Assembly: GCA_947631115.1 (NCBI GenBank)
Contig: CANRKB010000003.1
Coordinates: 1-64,000, forward strand
Length of the DNA stretch: 64,000 bases
DNA from: an uncultured Clostridia bacterium
GTDB lineage: Bacteria > Bacillota > Clostridia > Oscillospirales > Ruminococcaceae
Reading direction: 5' to 3'
Shown here: one piece after another, positions 43,434 to 51,547 of the stretch
How the letters are laid out: each line of letters begins with the position of its first letter
Numbering within the stretch: position 1 is the stretch's first letter
Notes under the pieces: model-generated
The model's database searches: none
The model's input: only the letters and a program-made list of their open reading frames with translations
What the model was told of the DNA's origin: nothing
Program-made: the position numbers and the translations under genes

Positions 43434-45152
43434 TTATTTCATCATTTCCTCAATAAGCTCTTTCAGGCGGCTTACGGCAGTTTCGGGAGCTAACTTTTCC
43501 GAGATCGACTTGTCGCGCGAAGAAAGCTCGTAAACGCCCTCGTCAAGATTTCTGGGACTTACGACAACTCTCAGCGGCACTCCGAGCAGGTCTGCGTCCG
43601 AGAACATAACTCCCGCTCTTACGTTTCTGTCGTCGTAGATAACTTCTACTCCCGCGCTTTGCAGGTCGCTGTAGAGCTTGTCGGCGGCTGTCCTTACGCG
43701 CTCATCGTCCGACCTTACCGCGCAGAGATGCACCTGCCAGGGCGCTATAGCCATAGGCCAGATAGGTCCGTATTCGTCGTGAGAGCTTTCCGCGACAGAA
43801 GCGGCAAGCCTGCCCACGCCTATTCCGTAGCAGCCCATTATGGGAGTTTGCTCGTTTCCGTCCTTATCGAGATAGGTCATTTTCATGGATTTTGTGTACT
43901 TTGTGCCGAGCTGGAAGATATTTCCGACCTCAATTCCGCGAGAGATGTTTATGGTCTTTTTGCCGCATTCGGGGCAAATACCGCCGTCCGCTATCTTCGC
44001 GAAATCGTGATATTCGGCATTAGGAACATCGCGCTTCATATCAAGACCCGTGAGGTGATACTCGTTCTTATTCGCGCCGCAGGAAAGGTTGTTCGCGTTT
44101 TCAAGCGACGAATCGTAAAGCACGGTGTATTCGCCGTTTACCTTTAAGTTTACGGGTCCTATATATCCCGCGCAAAGTCCGCATTCGTCCGTAATTACGG
44201 CGGGGTGAATATCACAGCCGAGGAAATTCGTGACCTTTGTTTCGTTTATTTCAAGCTCGCCGCGAATAAAGATAACGATATAGCTGTCGTCGGAATTTTT
44301 CTGATATACGACCGCCTTGCAGCTCTTGTTAAGCGGCATTTTCAAAAACTCGCAGATGTCCTCTATTGTATGAATTTCGGGAGTATAAACCTCTTTAAGC
44401 TCCTCGGAAGTTTCATCGCGAAGGTCTTCTACAATAGACTTTGCCGCCTCGACATTCGCTCTATAGCCGCATTCTTTGCAGATAGCTATGCTGTCCTCTC
44501 CCACGGGCGTCAGAAGCATAAATTCATGCGATACGCTTCCGCCCATCATACCGCTGTCGGACTTTACGGAGATGACATTTTTCGCTCCGCAGCGCTCGTA
44601 TATGCGCTCATAAGCCTTGTGAACGCGCGCATAATACTCCTCTAAGTCCTCCTGCGAGGTGTGGAAAGAATAAGCGTCTTTCATTGTAAACTCGCGCACT
44701 CTGATAAGACCGCCGCGCGGACGCGCCTCGTCGCGGAATTTTGTTTGTATCTGGTAGATCATAAACGGATATTTGGAGTAGGAATTTGCGTACTCTCTCA
44801 CGAGCTGAACGGCGGCTTCTTCGTGGGTCATACCTAAAACCATAGGCTGTTTGTTTCTGTCGGTAAAGCGCAGAAGCTCGCTTCCTATGCTCGTATATCT
44901 GCCTGTTTCCTGCCAGAGAGCCGCGGGCATAACTACAGGGAACATAACTTCCTGTCCGTCTACGGCGTCCATTTCCTCGCGGATAATGCGCTCTATCTTG
45001 CTCGTTATTCTCTTCAGCGGAGGAAAGCTAGAATATATACCGTTTGCGACATATTTTATGTACCCTCCTCTCACCATAAGCGCGTGGCTGTCTATCTGAC
45101 AGTCGGAGGGGCGTTCTTTAAACCTGTCGCCTATCATCTTATCAAGTTTCAT
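43434..45152 (-). CDS. proS: Prolyl-tRNA synthetase, bacterial (long) type
   Basis: The 572-aa class II synthetase has motif 1 VDGQEVMFPVVMPAALW, motif 2 FRDEARPRGGLIRVREFTMKD, the inserted editing domain (about residues 230-390) and motif 3 GCYGIGVGR, then the anticodon-binding domain. The INS domain makes this the bacterial form that deacylates Ala-tRNA(Pro). GGAGAT lies before the ATG. It sits between a TIM-barrel epimerase and the LuxE/LuxC pair. Confidence 0.96.
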   Translation of the reverse strand: MKLDKMIGDRFKERPSDCQIDSHALMVRGGYIKYVANGIYSSFPPLKRITSKIERIIREEMDAVDGQEVMFPVVMPAALWQETGRYTSIGSELLRFTDRNKQPMVLGMTHEEAAVQLVREYANSYSKYPFMIYQIQTKFRDEARPRGGLIRVREFTMKDAYSFHTSQEDLEEYYARVHKAYERIYERCGAKNVISVKSDSGMMGGSVSHEFMLLTPVGEDSIAICKECGYRANVEAAKSIVEDLRDETSEELKEVYTPEIHTIEDICEFLKMPLNKSCKAVVYQKNSDDSYIVIFIRGELEINETKVTNFLGCDIHPAVITDECGLCAGYIGPVNLKVNGEYTVLYDSSLENANNLSCGANKNEYHLTGLDMKRDVPNAEYHDFAKIADGGICPECGKKTINISRGIEVGNIFQLGTKYTKSMKMTYLDKDGNEQTPIMGCYGIGVGRLAASVAESSHDEYGPIWPMAIAPWQVHLCAVRSDDERVRTAADKLYSDLQSAGVEVIYDDRNVRAGVMFSDADLLGVPLRVVVSPRNLDEGVYELSSRDKSISEKLAPETAVSRLKELIEEMMK

Positions 45153-45155
45153 TTT

Positions 45156-45965
45156 TTATCTCCTTTTTATTTTATTTTTTTCAACCATTTCGGCAATTTC
45201 ACATAACCTGTCCGCAGAAGTTTTAAGCTCGGAAAAATCACCGTAATTTCTCCTGTAAAGCTCAACTATAAGGTTTCCGTCAAAGCCGTTTGCAACAAGC
45301 TCTTTTAAAAGTCCTTGAAAATCATATTTCCCCGCCCCTATTGCTAAACAATCGCGCTCGCCGTCTGCGTCGCTCATGTGGCAGTGAACTATATTTTCTC
45401 CCAGCGCTTTTACATACTCGGCGGGTTCTTCACGGCTTCTGCGGGCTTGTTTTAAATCGAGGACAAACTTCGCCTTTTCGCCAAGTTCTCTTTTCATCAT
45501 CTTTAAAAACTCTAATCTTCCGCTAAGGCAATAGCTGACGTTTTCCTGCGCTACCGTAACGCCGTATTCTTTCCCTGCGTCGGACAGCATTTCAAACTGC
45601 TTTATATAATGGCTTTCGGTGCATTTAGAGCTTGATATTGCGCCATGAAGCACGAATATTTTCGCTCCGAGCTTTTTCATGCTTTCAAAAAAGCCCCTGT
45701 AAAGCGTCATCATCTCGTCTATGCGCCTGTCATAATCGGAAAACAAAAACACGCTTTCCATAGGAGAAGAGAACGGGTGGAAAGACGTTATGCAAACGCC
45801 GTATTCTTCCTGCATTTCGTTTATAAGCGAAACGCACGGTTCTTGCCCCTCGCAGGTGCTGTTTGCAAAAACCTCTATGGTTTTTACGCCCATTTCGCAA
45901 AGTGTTCTGAAAGCGTCCTCAATATGCAGCGGATAGAGCGACGCGGTCGAAACACCGATCTTCAT
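45156..45965 (-). CDS. Sugar phosphate isomerase/epimerase (AP endonuclease family 2 fold)
   Basis: The 269-aa TIM barrel starts MKIGVSTASLYPLHIEDAF and has metal-ligand segments VAQENVSYCL, FVLDLKQAR and IVHCHMSDADG. Members epimerise or isomerise sugars and inositols; the exact substrate cannot be read from sequence. GAGGTG precedes the ATG at 45965, which is preferred over a GTG nine bases earlier. It is the first gene of the operon with proS, LuxE and LuxC, and a consensus promoter lies just upstream. Confidence 0.8.
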   Translation of the reverse strand: MKIGVSTASLYPLHIEDAFRTLCEMGVKTIEVFANSTCEGQEPCVSLINEMQEEYGVCITSFHPFSSPMESVFLFSDYDRRIDEMMTLYRGFFESMKKLGAKIFVLHGAISSSKCTESHYIKQFEMLSDAGKEYGVTVAQENVSYCLSGRLEFLKMMKRELGEKAKFVLDLKQARRSREEPAEYVKALGENIVHCHMSDADGERDCLAIGAGKYDFQGLLKELVANGFDGNLIVELYRRNYGDFSELKTSADRLCEIAEMVEKNKIKRR

Positions 45966-45991
45966 AAATTTCACCTCACATAACTCTTTTT

Positions 45992-46020
45992 ATTATACCA
46001 CTATTTCTTATAAATTTCAA
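45992..46020 (-). promoter_or_regulatory. Promoter of the epimerase-proS-luxE-luxC operon
   Basis: On the minus strand, TTGAAA (46015-46020) and a perfect TATAAT (45992-45997) are 17 bases apart, 27 bases before the epimerase ATG. Confidence 0.7.
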
Positions 46021-46086
46021 TAGAATATTTTATTAAATTATGATTACAATATGAACAATGTTATTTCCGAAAAGGAGCTTTATTAT

Positions 46087-46764
46087 ATGGCGATCGTACT
46101 TATAAGAGCGGTAGTTCTCTATATCGTTATAACATTTTCTCTCAGACTTATGGGTAAAAGACAGCTCGGAGAGCTTCAGCCCTCCGAGCTTGTGGTTACA
46201 ATTCTTATCTCAAACATTGCGGCTATTCCCGTTGAGGACATAAGCGTTCCCATGATAATGGGGATCGTGCCTATTCTGACGCTTGTGTGTCTTGATGTGG
46301 TGATGTCGGGAGTTATGCTGAAATCCGCGAAGATAAGAAAACTTATGATTGGAAGTCCGCGAATAATCATAAGCGAGGGGAAAATCCTCCAGAAAGAAAT
46401 GAAACGGCTTCGCTATTCGGTAGACGACCTTACGGAAGCTATGCGAAATCAGCAGATTTTCGACATAAGCGAGATACAGTATGCGATAGTTGAAACAAAC
46501 GGAAAGATAAACTTTCTTCTGAAAAAAGACTATCAGCCTGCCGAAAAACAAGACGTAACAGCGGGCGGCTCGACAAACGATCCCCCGTCGGTCATAATAC
46601 GCGACGGTATACGCGACCGCGACCAGCTTAAAATTATAGCTCTCGGAGAAGACTGGCTCACAAAAATACTGAGGGAAAACAAGATAAGCGAAAGCCGTAT
46701 ATTTCTTATGACCGCCGACAAAAACGGGAACTACGACATTGTTGAAAAGGAGAAAGACAAATGA
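46087..46764 (+). CDS. DUF421 (YetF-type) membrane protein
   Basis: The 225-aa protein has three N-terminal membrane segments and then a cytosolic YetF-type domain. SLRLMGKRQLGELQPSELVV is the DUF421 signature, and MTADKNGNYDIVEKE is the usual end. AAGGAG lies before the ATG at 46087; an upstream ATG at 46051 lacks a site. Related B. subtilis YetF-like proteins are tied to spore or membrane functions, but no activity is known. The stop overlaps the DUF4363 start as ATGA, a pairing often seen in sporulating Firmicutes. Confidence 0.88.
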   Translation: MAIVLIRAVVLYIVITFSLRLMGKRQLGELQPSELVVTILISNIAAIPVEDISVPMIMGIVPILTLVCLDVVMSGVMLKSAKIRKLMIGSPRIIISEGKILQKEMKRLRYSVDDLTEAMRNQQIFDISEIQYAIVETNGKINFLLKKDYQPAEKQDVTAGGSTNDPPSVIIRDGIRDRDQLKIIALGEDWLTKILRENKISESRIFLMTADKNGNYDIVEKEKDK

Positions 46765-47138
46765 AGCGCATTGTATTAAGCTCTGTTATTTTAGCGGTTA
46801 TGTTCGTAGGTTGTTTTTATTCGGTAAAGGTAACGTGCGATTTTACCGACGAGCTGATAAACCAAATCCACGAAATTGAAGACAACTATGAAAAAGGCAA
46901 CAACGAGCGCGCCGAAAGCGGCGCCGAAAAGCTGAAAGAAGAATGGGAAAAATTCGTCGACCGCTCTATACTGATAAACGACCTCGGTCACGCCGTTGAA
47001 ATAACCTCGTCTATTGCCGAAATACAATCATTTGCCGAAGACAAAGACGACGAAATTTACGCCTCCTGCGACCGAGCAAAAGCGCAGATTGATATGTTCA
47101 GGGATATGCAGGTGCCGTCTGTCTGGAAGATCTTATAG
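46761..47138 (+). CDS. DUF4363 family protein
   Basis: The 125-aa protein has an N-terminal membrane helix (residues 5-22, IVLSSVILAVMFVGCFYSV) and an extracytoplasmic helical domain with DFTDELINQIHEIEDNYEKG. DUF4363 proteins frequently follow DUF421 genes and are of unknown function. The start overlaps the preceding stop as ATGA. Its 3' end overlaps by six bases the end of the convergent GH18 gene fragment. Confidence 0.85.
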   Translation: MKRIVLSSVILAVMFVGCFYSVKVTCDFTDELINQIHEIEDNYEKGNNERAESGAEKLKEEWEKFVDRSILINDLGHAVEITSSIAEIQSFAEDKDDEIYASCDRAKAQIDMFRDMQVPSVWKIL

Positions 47139-47572
47139 CTTTGCGACTTCAAACGCATTAAGCGCAATAAGCCTGTTCGGAACATAACAGCGGTTTATTG
47201 TCCACCAGCTTGCTCCCGCAAGATCGAACTCATCTACAAGTCCGAGCTTTGCGGTTATGCTGCGAGGGTCGTCAAACCAGATCACTTTTCTTACGCCGTT
47301 GTTGGTATAATAAAAATACGGGGTCTGCGTTTTTTCGTCATAAAGTATCTCGGCGTTATTTGCTATGGCTATTTCCGTAGCCTCGGTAAAGCCTATGCTT
47401 CTTGCGGCTGTACCGCGCATATAAGGAAGCGTCCATTCATAGCCGTAATTCGGCATTCCCATTATTATTTTCTGCGAGGGTATCTCGCTTACGGCATAGC
47501 TTAACACTTTTCTTACTTCTTCTATCGGCTGGACGGACATAGGCGCGCTGTAGGTATAGCCCCATTCATACG
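47133..47572 (-). pseudogene. yaaH: 3' part of the interrupted yaaH-type GH18 gene
   Basis: These are the last 143 codons of a LysM-GH18 cortex-lytic N-acetylglucosaminidase. They begin WGYTYSAPMSVQPIEEVRKV and carry the end of the TIM barrel, including MGMPNYGYEWTLPY and the conserved GASWWTINR. A local ATG at 47600 gives an ORF, but it starts in element DNA and lacks a ribosome-binding site, so this piece is not expected to be made alone. It continues the frame that stops at 51548. The two pieces are separated by the recombinase element and joined in frame if that element is deleted. Confidence 0.9.
47564..47572. other. Attachment-core repeat, recombinase-proximal end
   Basis: ATTCATACG is repeated exactly at 51550-51558. 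Read on the minus strand, the next nine bases after the core match in six positions (GGGGCTATAC versus AGGGATAAAC), so the similarity extends into the gene side. This is the expected crossover region of a serine recombinase. Confidence 0.75.
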
Positions 47573-47646
47573 ACTCAACACTATCAGGCTTTCTCAACAA
47601 CCTGATATTTGACTATCAAAACTGTTTGAAATTTGATATTGACTTT

Positions 47647-49215
47647 TTACTTATTCTTTTCCGGCAGTCGCAAATACACTCCGAGGGTAAAGCTGTCGGG
47701 AGCCTTTCTGCGGTTTTCTTCGGCGTTCTTGTCATAAACTATTCGCGCAAAAACGGCTTTCAGCAGTCTATTCTTCCCTTCTATGTCAATATCGCCGTAT
47801 ATCTCTGTCAGGCGTCCTGCGGCAGCAACGGGCTTGCTTTCCGAAAGCTTGTTCATATTTTGAAGTTCCTGGCTTTGCAAGGCTGTTTTTTCTTCAAGCT
47901 CCGATATGCGTTCGCCTACTTCTTTAAGACGTTCTTTAAATGTTTTTTCATCATATATTCCCCGCTCGAAATAGTCGTATATGTTTTCACGCTGTAAGCG
48001 GTATTCGTATATTTTCTGCTTCGTTTCTAAGATCGTATCTTCAATTTCGCTGTTCAGACCAGTATTCTCCGAGGCTGTTTTTTGTATCAAATATCCGCCC
48101 AAACAGACGTTCAGTATTTCAAGCAGCCGTTTTTCCACAAGCTCAAACGGCGAGGAAACGCATTTACAGCCCGCGGTATTGCAGGCAATATACTTTCTTT
48201 TCCCTCCCGCCTCCGAACGATAGGTCATCAATCGTCCGCATTTCGCGCAGTATAAAATCCCCGCCAAAGGATTTCTAAGAGCAGTTTTGTATTTTACGGG
48301 CGCATGACTGTTTTGCGAGATAAGCTCCTGAGCCTTGTAGAAAATATCCGTAGACACTATCGGCTCGTGAAGTCCGTTTGAAATAACAGCGTCTTTTGCC
48401 GTCCGGCGCGTTTTCTTTTTCACTCCGTCGGGGGAAATTTTCTTTTTTACTTTTCTGTATCCGTATCTTATCTTCCCGATATACACGGGATTTTTAAGAA
48501 TGTTCCTTATACCGTATGACGTCCAGCTTTCGCTTTTTCCCTGCGGGGAGATACATAGCTCGTTTAAGCGCTTTGCAACAGCTTTAAACCCGAGGCGCTT
48601 TCTAATGCCGTTAATTTCCGTTCCGTATACATACCACTCGAAAACGGCGCGGACTATTCTCGCCTGTTCTTCTATTATTTCAAGCGAAAATCCTTTCTCG
48701 TTTTCGAGCTTCACTTTTTTATAACCAAACGGCGCTATGCTCCCCAAAAACTTTCCCTCTTTTGCAGATGCCTCGCGTCCCCGTACAAGGCGGCGGTTTG
48801 TCGCGGTAAATTCGCGGCGCGCCATAAACAATCCGAACTCAAAATATTCTTCGTCAAACTCGTTTGTCGGGTCGTAAGTTTTTATCGGGGTGATTATCTT
48901 TGTTCCCGTGGCTTTGAACATCTGCGCTACAAGACCCTGATCCATTGTATCGCCTCTCGCAAGCCTCTCTATCTCCGTTACAAGCACGCCGTCCCACACT
49001 CCCGCGCCTACCTCGGACAAAAGCTTTTGCATCTTGGGACGGGCTGAAACGGTTTCACCCGAAACTATTTCCTCATAAACCGCGCCTATTGTTATGTTCA
49101 TCTTTTGCGCAAGCTCCAGCAAAGCGGTCTTATGCCGCAATAGCGTTTCTCCCTCGCCGTGAGCTTCGGCTTCAATATCGGCGCGGGATTTTCTAAGGTA
49201 TATTGCACATAACAT
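47647..49215 (-). CDS. Large serine recombinase (site-specific integrase/excisionase)
   Basis: The 522-aa protein has the N-terminal resolvase domain (YLRKSRAD with catalytic Ser10; EIERLARGD; EYFEFGLFMARREF), the recombinase domain (GSIAPFGYKKV; KNPVYIGKIRYG), a zinc ribbon (CAKCGRLM and CNTAGC) and a coiled-coil C terminus. It cuts att sites with a phosphoserine link and is integrase-like in length. GAGGTG precedes the ATG at 49215; a GTG six bases upstream is not needed. It ends 74 bases from the attachment core. It almost certainly moved this element and could remove it again. Confidence 0.95.
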   Translation of the reverse strand: MLCAIYLRKSRADIEAEAHGEGETLLRHKTALLELAQKMNITIGAVYEEIVSGETVSARPKMQKLLSEVGAGVWDGVLVTEIERLARGDTMDQGLVAQMFKATGTKIITPIKTYDPTNEFDEEYFEFGLFMARREFTATNRRLVRGREASAKEGKFLGSIAPFGYKKVKLENEKGFSLEIIEEQARIVRAVFEWYVYGTEINGIRKRLGFKAVAKRLNELCISPQGKSESWTSYGIRNILKNPVYIGKIRYGYRKVKKKISPDGVKKKTRRTAKDAVISNGLHEPIVSTDIFYKAQELISQNSHAPVKYKTALRNPLAGILYCAKCGRLMTYRSEAGGKRKYIACNTAGCKCVSSPFELVEKRLLEILNVCLGGYLIQKTASENTGLNSEIEDTILETKQKIYEYRLQRENIYDYFERGIYDEKTFKERLKEVGERISELEEKTALQSQELQNMNKLSESKPVAAAGRLTEIYGDIDIEGKNRLLKAVFARIVYDKNAEENRRKAPDSFTLGVYLRLPEKNK

Positions 49216-49325
49216 AATCACACCTCGTTTTAAGATAGTGTTAAATTATATTCTGCATACTGCTTGTAAAAGCACTGCCGCCGTGCCCTAAAACGGGCGC
49301 GGCGGCAGTTTTATTTTCAAAAACA

Positions 49326-50216
49326 TTACGGTTTGCATATCTTGCAGGGGCTGTATCCTTGGGCTATTGCGCTTTCGCGGCTGTCGCAAGTGCCGTAATT
49401 TTCGGGCTTTATCTTCTTTGCCGAACTGCAGTCGGGACGGTGGAACTTCTTTGTGGAAGTGTTAAGAACGTATGTAACTAAAGTCGGGTCTTCCTCGGGA
49501 ACACTGTTCTCGCTCGGAACAGGAGATCTGTCAGGTACTTCTGAAGATACTTGCGGCTCGGGCGGACTCGGGGTTTCCAATGAACTTTCGGGAGCCTGCG
49601 AACTCGCGGGAGCAGAAGAACTTATCTCTTCAGAAGAACTTTCAACCGTTGAAGGACTTTCAACCGTTGAAGAACTGCTGCTTGTTTCATCTTCGGGCGG
49701 CTCAGATGAAGAACTCGACTGTTCGGACTCGCTTTGCTGAGAACTAAATTCGCTTTGGGAAGCAATTTCGTTCTTCGCGGGGAGGGTAACGGAAGATTTA
49801 TGATCAACTGCAATGACCGAGCAATTTTTCAGGGTAACAATTCCCGACGCAAAGGAATCGAGTTCTCCCTTTATTATAACAATGTCGTTTACGCTCACGC
49901 CGTCAAGGTCGTCAAGACCTCCGAATATACAAACCACTCTGTCTTTTTCGTTTTGACTGCCAAGCAAATCTCCGATATTAAAAACAATGCTGTTGGAAAG
50001 AAGCTCGTCCTCTTGTATTACGCCGAATACGGTAAAGATTTCGCCGCTGTCGCGGAGACTTCCGTCCTGAAACAAGCCGTAAAAGTCGTAAAGATTATAA
50101 ATGTTTTCGTCTGTAACGCTTCCGTTTTGCGGCGTATACTTGGGAGTTGAACCGTCTCCACACCCGCAGAGCAGTACAACACAAAGCAAAACCGAGAAGA
50201 ACATCTTCCACTTCAT
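49326..50216 (-). CDS. Serine-rich lipoprotein with Ada-type cysteine domain
   Basis: The 296-aa protein is secreted and lipid-anchored (VVLLCGC lipobox). Residues 40-140 look OB-like (FTVFGVIQ, VCIFGGLDD, VIIKGELDSF). A linker of about 80 residues is made of Ser, Glu and Pro repeats. The last 45 residues form the small domain TKKFHRPDCSSAKKIKPEN...GYSPCKICKP, which has Cys-x(n)-CxxC spacing like Ada-type metal-binding domains found in secreted nucleases and hypothetical Firmicutes proteins. It is the second gene of the element, with the same orientation as the recombinase. Function is unknown; it may be cargo. Confidence 0.75.
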   Translation of the reverse strand: MKWKMFFSVLLCVVLLCGCGDGSTPKYTPQNGSVTDENIYNLYDFYGLFQDGSLRDSGEIFTVFGVIQEDELLSNSIVFNIGDLLGSQNEKDRVVCIFGGLDDLDGVSVNDIVIIKGELDSFASGIVTLKNCSVIAVDHKSSVTLPAKNEIASQSEFSSQQSESEQSSSSSEPPEDETSSSSSTVESPSTVESSSEEISSSAPASSQAPESSLETPSPPEPQVSSEVPDRSPVPSENSVPEEDPTLVTYVLNTSTKKFHRPDCSSAKKIKPENYGTCDSRESAIAQGYSPCKICKP

Positions 50217-50305
50217 TTATGCTATTCTCCTTTAATAATTGTTTTACGAATAATTACAGGTAAATTTCAGAGCTTATGCGAATAAAATAAACCGAGGTGA
50301 TATAA

Positions 50306-50512
50306 ATGCCGCGTACAACTCCGAAAGAAATAATTGAAACAGCTCCGAATATCATAAGGCACATATATGACGAAAACGGCAGAGAAACAGGTTTTATTGC
50401 CGATAATTTCGCCGTTTGCACCGACGAGGAGACAGAGGATATACTAAAGCAAATAGGAAAGCTATGGGGAAACTCCTGCACGGATAATGGTGAAAAAGAT
50501 GAGGAGGTTTAA
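50306..50512 (+). CDS. Small protein of unknown function, 68 aa
   Basis: GAGGTGA lies seven bases before the ATG and the frame runs 68 codons. The peptide starts MPRTTPKEIIETAPNIIRH and is acidic at its end (GEKDEEV). It is the only gene of the element on the plus strand. It has no membrane segment. Serine integrases need a small directionality factor for excision; those are varied and cannot be recognised by sequence, so this is a candidate by position and size only. Confidence 0.55.
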   Translation: MPRTTPKEIIETAPNIIRHIYDENGRETGFIADNFAVCTDEETEDILKQIGKLWGNSCTDNGEKDEEV

Positions 50513-50523
50513 AACATTCGCTT

Positions 50524-51414
50524 TTATTCAAATGAAACAAGCTCCGCTGTTAAAGTACCGCCCGGACCTAACTTATATTTATATTTTAAATCCTTTACTT
50601 TTATTTTTAATTTTGCGGATTCTCCTCTTTCAACTACCCCCGAAAAGTCATCAGCCATTTCTTCATAATTTCCGAGCCTTATTTCCGCATAGTCTCCGAG
50701 AAATGCTAATTTAGATTTTTCATCTGTCCACCAGGTTCCTACAAAGTCAAATTCGCCAATAGGAACAGGAAAATTAGTTGATTTAGCAGAATCCACAAAG
50801 AATATAATTTCGTCCTGATAACTGCCATAAACATCCTCGGGAACACGGTATACTATACCCTCAAGCGTAAGCTCTCCCTCAAATTCTATGTTAGATTGGC
50901 TAAAGCCGCCGTGATAAAGATAAATATCCGCGCTTTTTACGGTAAGACCGTTTTCGAGCTTATCACCCGCTTTTACTTTGAAAAAACCGTCGGCTTCTTG
51001 CGACCAATCAAAGTCAACGCTGAAGTGCATCGTATCCCAATTTATAAGATCGGGGTCATCAATTGTATTATAGAAAATCGGCTTTGTATAACGGATATAT
51101 GAATGTTCAAACTTATACATATCATCTTCCGTAAGCTCCCCGTCAGTAATATTCAGAACTTCACCGTTTGGCGCTTTAAAAGAATTCTCATCCGGTTCTT
51201 CGGGCGGGTTTTCCGCAGGAGAACTGCTTTCATCAGCTGAAGAACTTTCCGTTTCAGAAGAACTCTCTGATGTTGAAGAACTATTGTCGGAAACGGAAGA
51301 GCTTGAAGAACTTTCAACGGAGCCGGTGTTCATGTCAGAGCTGTTTTCCTTGGTCGTGTCGCAGGCGGAAAGTAAAAGTGCGCTGAGTAAAGAAATTGCA
51401 ATAATTTTTTTCAT
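50524..51414 (-). CDS. Serine-rich lipoprotein of unknown function
   Basis: The 296-aa protein begins MKKIIAISLLSALLLSAC, a signal peptide with lipobox. A linker of about 60 residues of Ser/Glu/Asp repeats is followed by a beta-rich domain of about 210 residues (FEHSYIRYTKPIFYN; FDWSQEADGFFKVKAGDKL; YRVPEDVYGSYQDEI). I recognise no family. AAGGAG precedes the ATG at 51414. It is the gene nearest the second junction, with its own promoter and a palindrome over the start site. The Ser-rich linker resembles the other lipoprotein of the element, so the two may be paralogues in style. Confidence 0.7.
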   Translation of the reverse strand: MKKIIAISLLSALLLSACDTTKENSSDMNTGSVESSSSSSVSDNSSSTSESSSETESSSADESSSPAENPPEEPDENSFKAPNGEVLNITDGELTEDDMYKFEHSYIRYTKPIFYNTIDDPDLINWDTMHFSVDFDWSQEADGFFKVKAGDKLENGLTVKSADIYLYHGGFSQSNIEFEGELTLEGIVYRVPEDVYGSYQDEIIFFVDSAKSTNFPVPIGEFDFVGTWWTDEKSKLAFLGDYAEIRLGNYEEMADDFSGVVERGESAKLKIKVKDLKYKYKLGPGGTLTAELVSFE

Positions 51415-51441
51415 AGTGTAACACTCCTTATTCAATTTTTT

Positions 51442-51456
51442 AGGACAGTTTGTCCT
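51442..51456 (-). promoter_or_regulatory. Palindrome over the lipoprotein transcription start
   Basis: AGGACAGTTTGTCCT is a perfect 6-3-6 palindrome at the expected start of transcription, just after the -10 box. It is a good operator candidate; the regulator is not in the window as far as I can tell. Confidence 0.4.
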
Positions 51457-51463
51457 TATCCAA

Positions 51464-51492
51464 ATTATAGCACAATGCTCTTAAAATGTCTA
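51464..51492 (-). promoter_or_regulatory. Promoter of the second lipoprotein gene
   Basis: On the minus strand, TAGACA (51487-51492) and TATAAT (51464-51469) are 17 bases apart, inside the element. Confidence 0.65.
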
Positions 51493-51547
51493 TAAGTTTT
51501 ACAAAAATGTAAAGAATTTTTATGCTCTTTTTTTATCATGTTTATCC

